Positions 46,912-59,497 are shown, counted from the stretch's first letter. The stretch: DNA of 64,000 nt from Ectobius pallidus (GCA_964059195.1 CAXKWD010000013.1:24156611-24220610); one strand, 5' to 3'. Program-made: numbers and translations. The notes: generated from the sequence alone by a model not told the origin.

Positions 46912-49084
46912 ATAATAACCCTAATTGCACGGAATTAAGATTTAGAGTTCGTACGATTCGACTATTCCCACAATCATATGACAGAATAAAAGTTACACAC
47001 GTTTTACAAAAAAACATATGCTAGAAGCGAAGGCACAGGAAAATGCACATTTGCATGTAGCGAACATTTATTAAAATGATGCGCATTTGCTGGTCCGGAG
47101 TAAAAGTTCTCTAGCTGACGTGATGAAACATAATTGTGACAAGTCCTGTATGAGATTAGGCTCAGGATCCGCAGATTTATCCGGGCGGGCACTAACATAA
47201 ATCAAGGGGGCCACAGCTGGACGCAAGTACGTCACGTCACTCTCAATATGGCGGCCAGCGCACGCCCCGACTTGTGACACCACATAAAAAAAAATATATA
47301 ATAGCGTTATGCGCCATTAGAAAAAAGATTTTTCATTTCCAAGGGTCATGCGTCATCAAGAAGAAGGCTACTATTATTCATGGTCACAATGTAAACCCCG
47401 GAAAAATCTCCGTGTGAAAGATGCGACGATAAGGCTTTAATTAAAATCCAAACACTTAGAATAAAATTTCAAGTATTTTCTCTTTTCACAGAGTTCTATT
47501 AAGTGTGCCATATGCTCATTTCTTATTGCTTTCAAATGTTGAGGCACAAGTAGGGAGTAGGCTATATATACCTTTACAGCATTGAAACCATGCAAGAATT
47601 TTCTCTGAACGCTTTGAGTAATTTTGATTTGAAATTTTGCATATAATCCTATTGCTTAATCCTATTACAATAAGAATGTTTATTCACATCTGAAAAGATT
47701 GCTAAATATTTATTATTTTATTTTTTCTATTTCGGCTGCATGCGGTACACTAAAATAACTCACCCTAACTAAAATGAAGTAAAAAAAAATAATACATCAT
47801 ACTTCAACTTGTAGCTAACATAAATATGAAGATAACCTTTCAGCTTTAGCGCATCTTCATTAAAAACGGTTCAATTAATTTTTATCTTTTTCATTACAAA
47901 ATAAATAAATAAATAAATAAAAATAGAAGATAACACTTTCGGTGGTTATGATTTTTTATTTATTCTACTAGTAATGCTACAAGTACGATTAAGTCATCTC
48001 CCTTATAACAATAAAATAAACAAGCATGCCAAATTTGGAGATATCTAAAAAATTGTGAATCCTTAAGGATTGAAGTTTGAAAAAACAGATTTCAATAAAC
48101 TTCTGGCGAGTTGATTTAAATGGCAGCCAACGAAGTTTACTACCTAGAACATATAATCCATAAAATCTAAATTTTTGCATATAATTAAGAAATTATTTCA
48201 CATGGTTAAAGATAAACTAAAAGTTCATTCTAAAATAGGATCATAAAATTAAACACTGGCTTTATAAAACTGAAAGGAAATATTTTCCCCCTAACCTAAC
48301 CTAACCTTCTCTAGTTTGTGATAGTGGTTTATAGGCGGTTTCTTACTTCATATATTATTTTTTAGCTATACCCACTATCGGGGTGAGATTAATAGAATGT
48401 TCTTAGACAAAGATTATTATAACAGACTAGTTAAGGAAATAATTTTTTACGGTCTACTACCTACAGGAAAAATAATGTTACGATACGGATCATGTTTTAA
48501 AATTTAAATTGGCATTCAAAATACATATATTAAGGTGTACAATAATAATAGAGTCCCAAGTTTCAAAATATCTTAAAATTCAGATCACATGAATTACCAA
48601 GGTTGGGCAGAACATGCCCACCAAAAAGAGCTGCTATGTCTTTCATGTAGGCTACCAAATCTAAAACCCTGAAAACTTACTCATGTATACTTTAATATGT
48701 TACGGACAAATCGGTGAGTATGAAAACTAATTCCATTCAGTACACCAATTTAAGACAAGAGCAATTTATAAATAGGTTATGTAAATTTTGCCCACCCTTG
48801 GTAACGCAGGGATTAATAAACACACCTCGGCATGGATGAAAGGATAAGGGCAAAGTCGTGGTTGACGCCATAGTTTAAACTTTTGCAATAAATAGGCAGA
48901 TTCCAACAGTGTGCTTCTAGACTCGTGATTACATCACAGAATGCATATTTCTGTGAAAGGCTTCATGACGGTATTTAATGTAAGTCAGAGTAAACAAGTA
49001 AAAATAGATTTTTAAGTATTTACGTCAGTTATAATTTCAGCTCAGACATAAATAAGGCTTTTTCTTGTCACGAGAACGCGATGA
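46912..49084. other. AT-rich DNA, no gene seen; three CCTAA units
   Basis: CCTAACCTAACCTAACC at 48290-48306 is three-plus units of the insect telomeric repeat. Short frames only. (AATA)n near 47898-47920. Confidence 0.4.
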
Positions 49085-49440
49085 AATGTAAAAATACATT
49101 TGCACTTTCAGTCAAACAACCTGGAAAATTCGTAACGTTTATACCAGAGACTAGGATTAAAGTGTTTTATATGAAGGTTGAGCTATGTAATCTTACATTC
49201 CTGCAGGCATCGAAAAGACTTTCTGCATTTCTCCTTATTGTAATTATGTCATCGCACAACAGATATACATCATCTGCATTAGCTAAAATCGTGTTACTGC
49301 CATTTAATTCTAGCCTTACCTTTTTTTTTCTGTACTTTCTTAATGGCATATTGCCAAGTGAAATTAGAAATTAAAGGCGACAATACATTTCCTTCCTTAA
49401 AGGAAGGAGGTTTTAATGACAAACCTATCTTATATAACCT
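49085..49440 (-). pseudogene. RTE-type LINE reverse transcriptase fragment
   Basis: On the minus strand, with frameshifts, the order is an FKEGNVLSPLISNFTWQYAI-like segment (RTE palm: GLKQGDALSPLLFNFALEYAI type), KKVRLELNGSNTILANADDV, and IRRNAESLFDACRNV. The catalytic YADD box reads NADD here, so Tyr is replaced by Asn. Fragment of the palm domain only; inactive. Confidence 0.82.
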
Positions 49441-49553
49441 TCCCTACTCTGACTCTTCTACAGACATATTTTGGTCAGCCTAACTAACCTTTTTGGTATC
49501 CCAAACTCAATGAGAATATTGTACAATTTGTCTCGGCTAATTGGATCACATAA

Positions 49554-49843
49554 ACTCCGTGGCGCTACATCCCTGAAGGGACGAGGCCTACCACCCGACC
49601 GCTGCGTCATCTACCATAACCAGATGGCAGGATTGGGGGGCATGTGATCAGCATGCCGACACCCACGGCCATTACCGTTAATGGTGGTTTCCATGAGCGG
49701 AGCCGCTACTTCTCTATCAAGTAGCTCGAAACTGAGTGCACCCCGTTCCAGACAACCCTACCTCAGAAAAATCCTAAGAGGTAACGAACCCGGGCCGACG
49801 GATTTTTGTCAGCGACGCTAACATCAAGAGACCACGCCGGCGG
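49554..49843 (-). mobile_element. SINE family A, near full-length
   Basis: The minus strand starts at the tRNA-like head (CGCCGGCGTGGTCTC..., B box diverged to GGGTTCGTTACC) and ends CGCCACGGAGTT. Flanks share CTAATT but a full duplication was not resolved. It lies just beyond the RTE fragment. Confidence 0.85.
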
Positions 49844-50334
49844 TCAAAGCTAATTCATGCCTTCAGCGAAAAGTAAAAGATAATAATTACTTACGAAAAT
49901 AATAATAAGAGTAGGTCTATTTGAGTACTCTGGGGTATTAGATAGCGTAAAAGTTACACATCTAATGACACGAATATTTGTATGTTCATTCTTCAATATG
50001 GCTGCGTACGCTTACGCTGAAAGAATTTTGGGATTCGGGTTACTAGACTGCAGCACACGCCTAAATATTTTTCGGATGTTTTTATGCGAAGTACGAAGTA
50101 CAAATAAATGTTCTTTTACGGCTTCTAACCATTTTACCTCCTTTCGTAAATATAACACACCGATATTTATATGAGACGTAAAAGCTGTGGATGGTACACC
50201 TCTTGACGAGACATGGAGAGACTCCCTGTGTGGTATCAGCAGAACAGAGCTTCCCCTAAACCATTTTCAAGAGCAGACAGTGGATAGATAACGTTCGGAG
50301 TAGATATTAAGAAAGTTCAATCGTTCATTCGCGT

Positions 50335-50470
50335 TTTTGATAGGGAAAACCCCCCAGAAAGTACCCAGATTGATTGGCCAAACGAAGGGATTCGAACTCG
50401 CCACGCCCCTCCTGTGGGTCCACGGTAATACCGCCCGTGCTTTCCCGGTTTCGAGTGGGCGAATTATCCT
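50335..50470 (-). mobile_element. Possible tRNA-like SINE fragment
   Basis: The minus strand has GCGAGTTCGAATCCCTTCG, B-box-like, and GTGGGCGAATT context with no second copy here. Weak. Confidence 0.25.
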
Positions 50471-50887
50471 TTCTGCTTGATTTGGAGACTCTAAAACAAT
50501 CATTTTTGTTAGACAAATCTGAATATTTCTCTCTTTAAAAAAGGTGAACTCAAAAACCAAAATAACGCTTGGTACAAGAACCGTTTATAAAGCAAGTTAC
50601 CTCATGTTTATAATTATAACCCAGAAGGCATTCTAAATACGTGTGCCAATCGGTGGTTGACATAAAGGACACAAATTTTAAAAAATAAATAAAATCAGGT
50701 AAACTGATATAACGAAGTGCCAGTATGTTTTTGCTGAATCAATTATAATTGCAATTATGATATGTAGAAAATATGTTTTTCTAATCAGATTAAAATCGAC
50801 CAGCGTCAGCAGAACTACAGATTTGTGATACCTTGACAATCGCGCACTCACATAAAAATAAAAAATAAGATAAAAAAATCTATGTCA

Positions 50888-50968
50888 AAACGGCCGGCTC
50901 CGAGATTTGATCCGGGGACCTCCGGAATACGAGTCCAAGGCGTTACCAGTAAGGCCAACTCAGTCAGT
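50888..50968 (-). mobile_element. tRNA-like sequence, SINE head or tRNA pseudogene
   Basis: The minus strand reads GACTGAGTTGGCCTTACTGG, GGACTCGTATTCCGGAGG and a B-box-like CCGGATCAAATCTCGG. Mismatches in the T arm argue against a working tRNA. No recognisable SINE body follows. Confidence 0.4.
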
Positions 50969-51059
50969 TTGACGGTGTCGTTTGATAAGAATAAGTGAAG
51001 GAATAGTGTTAACTGTCAAATTATACCGCTAGACAAAAATTAAAAAAACATGTGACCTT

Positions 51060-51530
51060 TAATTAGTCGTTACTCTGGTACCGTTCAACCGATTAGGTCT
51101 ATCATTGCCATGGACGTTGTAAATGCGTATACCAAGTTTCATGAAAATCCGATAAAGCATATTTGAGTTATGGGGCCTTTTGTTATATAATACCATAAAA
51201 ATGTACTAAATTGGGCATTATTCCGGTACCGGCCAACCGATGTGGTCCAATATCAACAGACGTCTTCCCATGGACATTATAAATGTGTATACCAAGTTTC
51301 ATGAAAATCCGATAAAGCGTATTTGAGTTATGGCGCTTTGAAGTAAAAAACACTAAATTGGGTTTGACGCAAGTACCGGTGAACCGATTTCATTCAATAA
51401 CAACAGGGTTTTTCCCATGGACATTATAAATGCGTATACCAAGTTTCATGAAAATCCGATAAAGCGTATTTTAGTTATGGCGCGTACGGACAGATAGACA
51501 GACAGACATTTTTCGTCCGCCACACACAAT
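51060..51530 (+). repeat. Three ~150-bp degenerate direct repeats
   Basis: The core TACCAAGTTTCATGAAAATC followed by CGATAAAGC starts at 51130, 51290 and 51437, each preceded by a CCATGGAC(A/G)TT block and followed by GTTATGG. The series ends with a GACAGATAGACAGACAGACA tract. Such triplets occur near the ends of some invertebrate mobile elements; I cannot name the family. Confidence 0.75.
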
Positions 51531-52339
51531 CTTATAAAGTACCATACTGTCACTTAATAATTATGAACTGTGTCCTCACATAAAAGGAGGAGGCTATATA
51601 AAACTCACTATTTACCTGTGCGACAATACGGCTGAAAACAGTATTGAGATAGATGCAAAATTGCATAACATGCTACTGCAAAATTGCATAACATGCTGCA
51701 TTTATAAGTTGGAAAACGATATAAAAATACTTTTCAGAAAAAAAGTTGAAAGCATGATGTGCTAATATTTTGTAATTCCAACAACTAGCTGAAAATAGAA
51801 CTTCCTTGAGTCTCAGTTGCTTTTTCTTCAAATATATGAAAGAATTATTAAAAGAGGAATATGTCAAAATTCAACTTTTTTTTACCTAATTTAAATCTAG
51901 GTGTTCCGTCCAATTAAGAACACTTACATGACGTTCGGGTTGCGAGCTGTTGAATAATTTTCGCCAACTCCTTGAAAATGTCTGTTAGAACTATCATCAC
52001 CCCTTGGCACTATAAAGAAAGCTTGCTTTCCGCAGCACCACAATCCTGATGATTCATTCTGCAAAATTATATTTTGAAATGGACATTGATCTGTTTAACA
52101 GTACGTCAGCTTTTAGGGGGCGACACGATAAAACTCCCTAGTGAATCCCGCATCTTGCAATGCTCTGAAAAGAATTCATCTTAAAGAGCATGTTCAACAG
52201 CAGTGGAACCGAGTTCGTTACTGTTTAAATACTGGAATGAAGAAAGCGAATCTTAAGTTCATGAGTGCTATCATTAATAGTTTTAATGGTTACAATATTT
52301 GCTATTTGAAAATTGAGTAACGTGGAAAAACGTGTTCTA

Positions 52340-52340
52340 A

Positions 52341-52392
<52 letters not shown>

Positions 52393-52419
52393 GGAATAAT
52401 GGTAGCACATACAATAACG

Positions 52420-52457
<38 letters not shown>
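52340..52457. repeat. (AAT)n microsatellites
   Basis: Two tracts, 52340-52391 and about 52418-52457, separated by 26 bases. The Tyr-rich frame through them is spurious. Confidence 0.95.
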
Positions 52458-52461
52458 TAAT

Positions 52462-52920
52462 TAGGGGGCGGATTTCTATGACATGTTATATTTTTCCCTT
52501 TTGCATTATTTCAGGTTTCCGACTAATTTAAACCCGATTTCAAGCATCCTGGTGGAAATTGAACGGCTTTTATTGTGCACATAACTCCATATTTAGGACA
52601 TTTACAACTATTTTAGCATATTTCGCATGAATATGCATATTTAGGTCATATTTTTGGCATATTGGTGTGCATATTAAAGAAATGTTGAAGTTTCATATCA
52701 TATTTTGTAAATTTTCCATTATAATGATACATTCTATTTTAAATAATTAACACTATATTTTAATAAAATGTATTGTAATGAAAATTTAAAAAATATACAC
52801 AATGTGTAGGTGGTAAAGTCATATTTTAAATTTTATTGGTCATACTTTAATGTTTTTTAGGTCATATATGCAAGCATAGGCCTATATCCTATTTTTTAGG
52901 TCATAGAAATCCGCCCCCTA
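52462..52920. mobile_element. hAT-type MITE, TAGGGGGCGGATTTC ends, copy 1
   Basis: Ends TAGGGGGCGGATTTCTATGA and inverse. Flanks AAAATAAT and ATAATAAT agree at 7 of 8 but lie in a microsatellite. Interior contains TTTAGGTCATAT motifs. Inverted relative to the 63.1-kb copy. Confidence 0.85.
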
Positions 52921-53869
52921 ATAATAATAATCGCAATAACAATCATAATAATGATAATCATAATAATAAGGGATTAATAACAAGGCAAGTTTACCTCCTA
53001 AGTAATTTCATATCCCAAAACAGTGAAGAGGAGTTCGGCTCCTGCGAGTAAATCAGTATTTCGAGTCCATTGATGGCAAAATAGTGTAATTGGTGTATGG
53101 GAGGAGCTGATCCTATGGATTAGAAGTGACAGATGAAATCAACAGAAAAGTAAAAATGAAGTATTATTTCACACTTTTCAGATCTCATTGACATTGGTGT
53201 AAATAACGCATGTATAATGTGTTTCAAATTATTAGTTCAAGCAGGAATTAATTCTACATGTCTTCCTTGCGATTTAGACAGAATGTTCTACGAAATGTGA
53301 TCAGCAAATTTTCATGCCGGAAAAGGTATTTTTTCCACAGCCGAAATAACAACGAATATTTCAGTCAGACTCTAACCTACTGTAACCCTTGCACCGTATA
53401 ATAAAATCAGATTTGCGAAAGAGGTGCTTTTGTGCTTTGAAACTTACTGAGGTCGTACCAACAACATTTCTGAGAAGTGTGGTGTTCATCTCTGTTTACA
53501 ACCGGGAACTGTTTCACTGAAATTAAAAAAATAAAAAATAATAAAAAAAAAAATGAAGGCAACATAGCAAAAGAAGTTCATCAAACTTATTATTCATGTA
53601 AAGCAGTATTCTCCAGTGTACTGAACTGAGATCAACTACCAAATACAAGAACAAATTAAAGTAGACTAATTTTTTTCTAAATCAAATAGCACAAATATAG
53701 CGAATAAGTAGGCCTACGACGTATTGGAGTTTGTTGTGCCCCAAATGCATCTTCTTGGAGAACATAATTTTACCTTAAATAGGGTTTTCAGACTTTAAGT
53801 TTTAAAGTACGTTTAAGGTACATGGAGACATACACGTCAGAGTATTTTCTTCTTCTTCCTCTTCTTCCA

Positions 53870-54485
53870 GATCTACAGCCCTTTGTGAGCCCTGGCTGCT
53901 GTTAAGACATTTCTCCATAGCTCCCTGTCCAATGCCCACCTTCTCCATCCCCGGACTCCAAGCTTTCGGAGGTCCTCCTCTACTCCATCCATCCATCTTA
54001 ATTTCGGTCTTCCTCTTCTTCTTCCTCCATCTTGTCTCAGTAGTGTAAGCCTTCTAGTAGCGTTCTCCTCCTCCATTCTCATTATGTGGCCCTCCCATAT
54101 CAGTCTGCCAGCTTTTATGACATTTACAATCTGCATACAGGTTGTCGATTTCATTGTTATATCTCATTCGCCATGTTCCGCCATCATTTATAGGTCCCAG
54201 AATCCTCCTTAAAATCATCCTTTCGAATATTCTGAGTCTTTCTTCATTATCTTTACTCAGTGTCCAACATTCACTACCATAAATTACAACTGGTCTCAGT
54301 ATAGTTTTATAAATCTTTAGCATTACATCCAAACTTAAGATCTGTGATTTGAATTAATCCCTGAGTGCATAATAGCATCTGTTGGCCTGGAGATTCCTGC
54401 TCCTAATTTCCTTATTTATATCGTTGTCATCAGTAATTATAGTTTCCAGATACTTAAATTCATGCACGATTTGGAATTTATTTTG
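53870..54485 (-). pseudogene. RTE-type LINE reverse transcriptase C-terminus
   Basis: In order on the minus strand: EFKYLETIITDDNDINKEIR and NLQANRCYYAL (about 54485-54365), a stop, DVMLKIYKTILRPVVIYGSE and CWTLSKDNEERL, ERMILRRILGP, then a frameshift near 54150 to GRLIWEGHIMRMEEENATRR, GRPKLRWMDGVEEDLRK and ARAHKGL. This is the thumb and C-terminal zinc-less tail of an RTE-clade polymerase (as in HmRTE-type elements). One stop and at least one frameshift; 5'-truncated. Confidence 0.92.
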
Positions 54486-54789
54486 GCCTATTTCTAAGTA
54501 TTTTTCAAGTAGATTAAAATAAAAAATGAAGAACTAGTAGTATATAATGCTTATAAACCTTAAAATGACTACATACTTCCACAAAATTAAGCATTCACGT
54601 ACACAATTTAATTATGTAGCTGAAAGGGTTAAAGAAATTGGAAGTACAGTATTTTGAAACGAAAGTTGCCAATTAGACCCCGTGTGTCTGAAGTGAATGT
54701 GGCTAGATTCAAGACTTAAACCATCCATCGAAAAGGATTATCGCTTCTGTGGCAACCATCACCTCATATATGCTAGCCAGAACGTGGCA

Positions 54790-54895
54790 AGAGGTACAGG
54801 TAGGGAAAAAAAGCGGACCGACTAAAATATCCAAAGTTGCCTATATGAGCCACAGGATAGCAGGGAATGTATTAAAATTTGTTCTAGACAATATA
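54790..54895. repeat. Dispersed repeat H, copy 2 (inverted)
   Basis: Inverse of 38,165-38,280: TAGGGAAAAAAAGCGGACCG, ACTAAAATATC, and CAGGATAGCAGGGAATGTAT. Confidence 0.75.
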
Positions 54896-55835
54896 GACAA
54901 TCAATTGAGAAATAATTTCACGTAATTTGCATTGCTTGTGAAAACAAACGTTTCCGTTACATCTCTTACATTTATTTACGTATCACAAGGCTCTAAAATC
55001 AGCTACAAGAGTATGTCCACTTTTTTTCTTGCCTTTACATTACCGCTAGATGTAAGCCGTGCAGATATTGTACATATAAAACGTGGCAATATTACCTTTC
55101 AAACTATGTATAAAATATTATCCTTAATTTTTTTTGTTTCATTAAAATATTTAACTTCAAAACTCCGGAGTTCTTTTATGGATATCCTGTATTATACGAC
55201 GCCCTTACGCTCTTCTACTCATTAAATATGAGTGTAATTATATATAGTATATACTATTTATATAACATATAGCAAATTTAAATTTAGTACTCCAAGATTA
55301 AACTTTTCCGAAGATAATTAAACCAAATTTAAAATAGCGAAATAAAAGCATATGCAACGAATATTACAAGATACTTGAATCGATGTGAACCAATCATAAA
55401 CCTGAGTCAAACCTGCATGCCTCTATTAGTACATTAAATTTATAGCAGTAACAGACATATATCTGTCTCGATGTGAAAAACTCTGCTGCCTGCTCACTAT
55501 AGTCTGCAAGTGCTAACGAATACGGGAAAAGAAATTTCCCTGGAAGAAGATGACACGTGGCAACTGAAAATGGAGTGTCTCCATTGTTCATATCTATATC
55601 GTACGGAAGGTAAACTAACCTATTGCACAATACTTTTTTCTGTCTGTATTATTCATTCTTATATCGTACGGTATGTTGCTTAACCTACAGCAAAAAATGT
55701 TTTCATATTGACAATTTTAGATGACATTTCTGTTTCAGTCAAAGATATCTTTCAAACCAAGTCCGAAATGTACTAAAATTGGGGCATCAACAAACAGTCA
55801 ATTCAAAATTTGATATTAAACGATAAGAAATTGTG

Positions 55836-56274
55836 TCGCTGTGGCTCAGAGGATGCGTCCAATCCTCTCACGCAGCGGACCCGGGTTCGATTCCTGGTCG
55901 GGACAAGTTACCTAGGTGAGGTTTTTTCCGGGGTTTTCCCTCACCTATGAGACAAATGTCAGGTAACTTTAGGCCCTTGTGGTCCCCGGATATCATCTGG
56001 CCGTCATTATCATCTTCATCCTCATCCTCGCCTTGTTCTGAGTGAGTGTGTGTGTGAATGGTGTGTATCGTCCTATGTGTTCGTGTTGTCTCGGAGGTGG
56101 CCCCGGCATTGGGCTGATCACTCATCCGGGGAGGCCCTCCATGTCCTTGTCTGGTCAAAAAAGTATGTATGTGATCCAAAGGTAATTCCTCTCCCGACAG
56201 GTCGCGGCCCTGTAAGGCCCGGGCGGCTTGGGTCGCTTAAATCCTAAAAGGGAGAGGTAAAACTACTAAAAAGA
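55836..56274 (+). mobile_element. tRNA-derived SINE, family F, full-length
   Basis: The head reads TCGCTGTGGCTCAGAGGATG with B box GGGTTCGATTCCTGG; the ~440-bp body ends GGCTTGGGTCGCTTAAATCC, AAAAGGGAGAGG and an A-rich tail. The 11-bp duplication AAGAAATTGTG is at 55825-55835 and 56275-56285. Frames of 103 and 65 codons inside it are spurious. Confidence 0.93.
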
Positions 56275-56339
56275 AAGAAATTGTGTATTTAAAGTGTAAT
56301 GAAATAAGTTCCTATACAGTTTTGAAGTGACTGTAAACC

Positions 56340-56695
56340 AAGAAGAACAGTGCAATAACAATCGGCTGACTTTTGTTCGTTGGAAAGTTAAGTTCTATGG
56401 AGCGGTTCACAAGTTTAAATAAACTTAGTTATTGCAGTGTTATTTCTTCATAGGAAGACGACCATCTAAAATCTTTATGAGTTGTCTGATGCAGAGATAA
56501 AGTTTCCCCCTCCTGTACCGATGATTCTGAGTTTGCTTCCCAATAGATTATTTTTAAATATTCTTTTATTTTAAGCGTTTTACACCATTCATTAATAAAC
56601 ATTTTTATGTCACTCTTTTAAAACATTGAGGACTGTTAATGGGCCTGAAAAATGTATTTCCTGAAGAACTAAAATAAATAAATTTTATTTTCCTT
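56340..56695. repeat. Dispersed repeat G, copy 2
   Basis: See copy 1 at 44.7 kb; shares GACTTTTGTTCGTT, GAGCGGTTCA, TTCCTGAAGAACTAAAATAA and the A/T-rich end. Nature unknown. Confidence 0.55.
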
Positions 56696-57469
56696 TAATA
56701 AAAAACAAGCAAACAAAAAACAAATGCCATAAGCAAAACGAAAAGCAAAGTGGTTGGGGTTAGAGTCTTGTTAACTTGCTAATCTATGACCAGAAGTTTG
56801 GAATTTAAAATAATTACAAAGTTCGTTCGAAATTGTAATTTTTAATTCGGTTCGCAAGGCAGCTATTCAACGACCGACATATATTTGCTTGTTGGTTTAG
56901 AACCGGTATAATACATGACAGTATAGTTCGAATCGAATCCATTGATTTTTATACTTCCCAATTATATTCTTATTTCATTCTTCAAGTAACCTATTGTATC
57001 CAGTCATTTTCAGTAGTTTAGTTTTATGCTATCTTGTGTATGCAGGCGATGACAAGACGAGCATGCGCAAGGCGGCCCATCCTTCATGACACCGGCAGTA
57101 CATATGGATGGTTATGCCATAATGGATAAATCGCAGAGTAACACTCCTGTCCCTTTCAGAACATTAAACATGCAGGTCATTTACACCATAATGAATCACA
57201 AAGCAGCCACAACAAGGAAGCACTGCGAAACGCGGAACAAAACTGGCCTAACAGGAGCAAATCTGATTGAAAGCACCGGTAACGAACGTTGCCCCCTCCT
57301 TCCCTTTGTACGTACAAGTTATCCGTTTTTTGTCATGGGCGCTGCGGTTTAGATAATTTTTCCACCGGCCGTAAACTTTTTAAGTTGAAACATTGTACCA
57401 TGGTAAAATACCACACAACGTGACATAAAAATGCAATTCTTCATATTTTGTTAGTCAACTGCTTTTTGT

Positions 57470-57547
57470 GGCCCGGGCGGCTTGGGTCGCTTAAATCCTA
57501 AAAGGGAGAGGTAGAACTACGACAAAGAAAGAAAGAAATAAAGAAAG
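57470..57547 (+). mobile_element. SINE family F, 3'-end fragment
   Basis: Only the last ~60 bp (GGCCCGGGCGGCTTGGGTCG, AAAAGGGAGAGG) plus an AAAGAAAG-type tail remain, flanked by CTGCTTTTTGT at 57459-57469 and 57548-57558. A genuine but extremely 5'-truncated insertion. Confidence 0.92.
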
Positions 57548-57759
57548 CTGCTTTTTGTTTCCACGCCTAGAAAAACAATTTTATCGTGCTATCAAACGAG
57601 GGCCCGAAATATATCTCTCAGATCCCTTGCATCGCCTGTCTTCCTGTACGGAGTGATTTTTCTGCACAGAAACTATCATGTTATTGTGGGTTTTTGATTC
57701 AGTAGCAATTAAATAGTTAATAAGGTAAGTATATAAAAAGCATAAACAGACTGTTGAAG

Positions 57760-57965
57760 AATTCAACCAATAGCACTGGCTTTCTGTATCCAAGGTTGTG
57801 GATTCGATCCCAGCCAAGGTTGATGGCATTTGGTTGTGCGTATATTTGACAGGACTGTAGATTTACAGGCACGTAAAGTAACTTCTGCTGGACAAAATTC
57901 CGGCAAACCGGAGACGGTCACAGACTTAAGTTGCAGTACATCCCCGCTGTTAAACATCCATAAAA
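57760..57965 (+). mobile_element. tRNA-derived SINE, family of wide arthropod type
   Basis: A degraded head holds GGATTCGATCCCAGC; the body has GGCATTTGGTTGTG, GTAGATTTACAGGCACGTAA and GGACAAAATTCCGGCA. This body is the pattern of a SINE group found across arthropods. No duplication resolved. Confidence 0.65.
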
Positions 57966-58369
57966 CAGTCGAAAGCAGTCCCAAATTAAATTCCTGGTGG
58001 AAACCTGCTAGTATGCCTAATTCAATTTGTTAGACGTTCTTTGGATTAGGCCTACATTTTGACATGGATTGAAGTAAATAACAGCAATCCCCTTCAAAAA
58101 GGAAACTGAAAACCTCACTGACAGATAATGTTTTGAAAAAAAAAAGGGCTATTCCCAATCCTGTCCTGCATACAACATAAAATTCATAAGTGTCTATTAA
58201 GTACAGAAAGAAAGCAAATGTGAGTAAGTTCATTTTAGAAAATTGGCGGATGCTTACTGAAAATAGTTTTGTTATGTATATTCAGATATTAGAATTACGT
58301 AATGATTAGCAAACGAATGTTCAATAAGATCTCTTATTCAAACTGCATAATGAGTGCCATCTTCTATAA

Positions 58370-59019
58370 CACTGTTTCCCAAACCTTTGTGGCAACGACA
58401 ATTTTTTATTTTAGGGTAATATATTTTGGAACACTCATAATTTTCTTTGCGATAATTAAAAATATGTTACAATTTAATAAAACACACCTAAGTTGTTTAC
58501 TCGTTGAGAAGTGTATTACTACGACTTCATAAGTAATTCAATTTAATTTTGAAAAAAGCGATTATAAAACAAATTTAAAAGTCAAGCCAATGATATAACA
58601 ATAACACTGAGATCTGGAAATTAAATATGACATGTTTTGGCGCTTTACTATCACAGATTTTCTTGAAGTTGGGGTAATTGATAACAACTGGATTCTCATG
58701 TCAGAAGCGGCATTAAGTCTATTTCTGTACGTTGCTTTCGCTGAAGCAAATCCCTTCTAACAAAAGGAAGCAGCACAACATTATTGTTGACAATAGTAGT
58801 AACAGAACAACAAGCCGTCGACCTAGGTGTCGCAACAGTGAACGCAGATTCTATAACGTACGAATCACGTTTGATTGGCTCCCGATAAGAAATAGGACAT
58901 CAGCTACAACATGGAATTTCAATTGAAATGCCACCAAGATCGCAGAGATCTTCGGGAACACTTGCACAGGTCTCACGGAACACTAGTATTCCCCCGGAGG
59001 GATAGTTTGGGAAACATTG
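58370..59019. mobile_element. hAT-type element, CACTGTTTCCCAAACC ends
   Basis: Ends CACTGTTTCCCAAACC and the inverse of CAATGTTTCCCAAACT. Flanks TTCTATAA and CTCTAGAA match at 6 of 8. Interior has no transposase; the 64-codon frame at 58732 is not recognised. Confidence 0.65.
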
Positions 59020-59152
59020 CTCTAGAACAGGTTTCTGCTGGTCACTCGAAATGCAGTTCAGGTGAGATAAGTAGATTGATTTAACAAATTGCCATCCGTG
59101 TATAAATTTAAATATTCTAATTGTATTATTTGATTGTAGACAAATAGGGTGA

Positions 59153-59497
59153 CCGCCGGCGTGGTCTTGTGGTTAGCGTCGCTGACTGCAGATCCGTCGG
59201 CCCGGGTTCGATCGCTGACTATAGATCCGTCGGCCCGGGTTCGATCCCCGGTACCTCCTCGGAAGTTTCTGAGGTAGGGCGGTCTGGCAGGGATGCACTC
59301 AGCCTCGTGATTCAAATTGAGGAGCTACTTGATAGAGAAGTAGCGACTCCGGTCATGGAAACCACCAATAACGGCCGTGGGTGTCGGCATGCTGACCATA
59401 TGCCCCCAATCCTGCCGTCTGCCTATGGTAGATGACGCAGCGGTCGGGTGGTTGGCCTTGTCCATTCTGGGATGTTAGCGCCACGGAGTTGGTTAGT
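59153..59497 (+). mobile_element. SINE family A with a duplicated B-box segment
   Basis: A 33-bp tandem duplication inside the tRNA head (TCGCTGACTNNAGATCCGTC plus GGCCCGGGTTCGA, about 59179-59244) gives two B boxes. The rest is family A. A perfect 16-bp duplication TAGACAAATAGGGTGA is at 59137-59152 and 59498-59513. Confidence 0.95.

Noticed and set aside
55868..56247. Frames of 103 and 65 codons
   Set aside because: They lie wholly inside a full-length SINE.
57086..57352. 88-codon frame
   Set aside because: No domain or splice support; ordinary chance frame.
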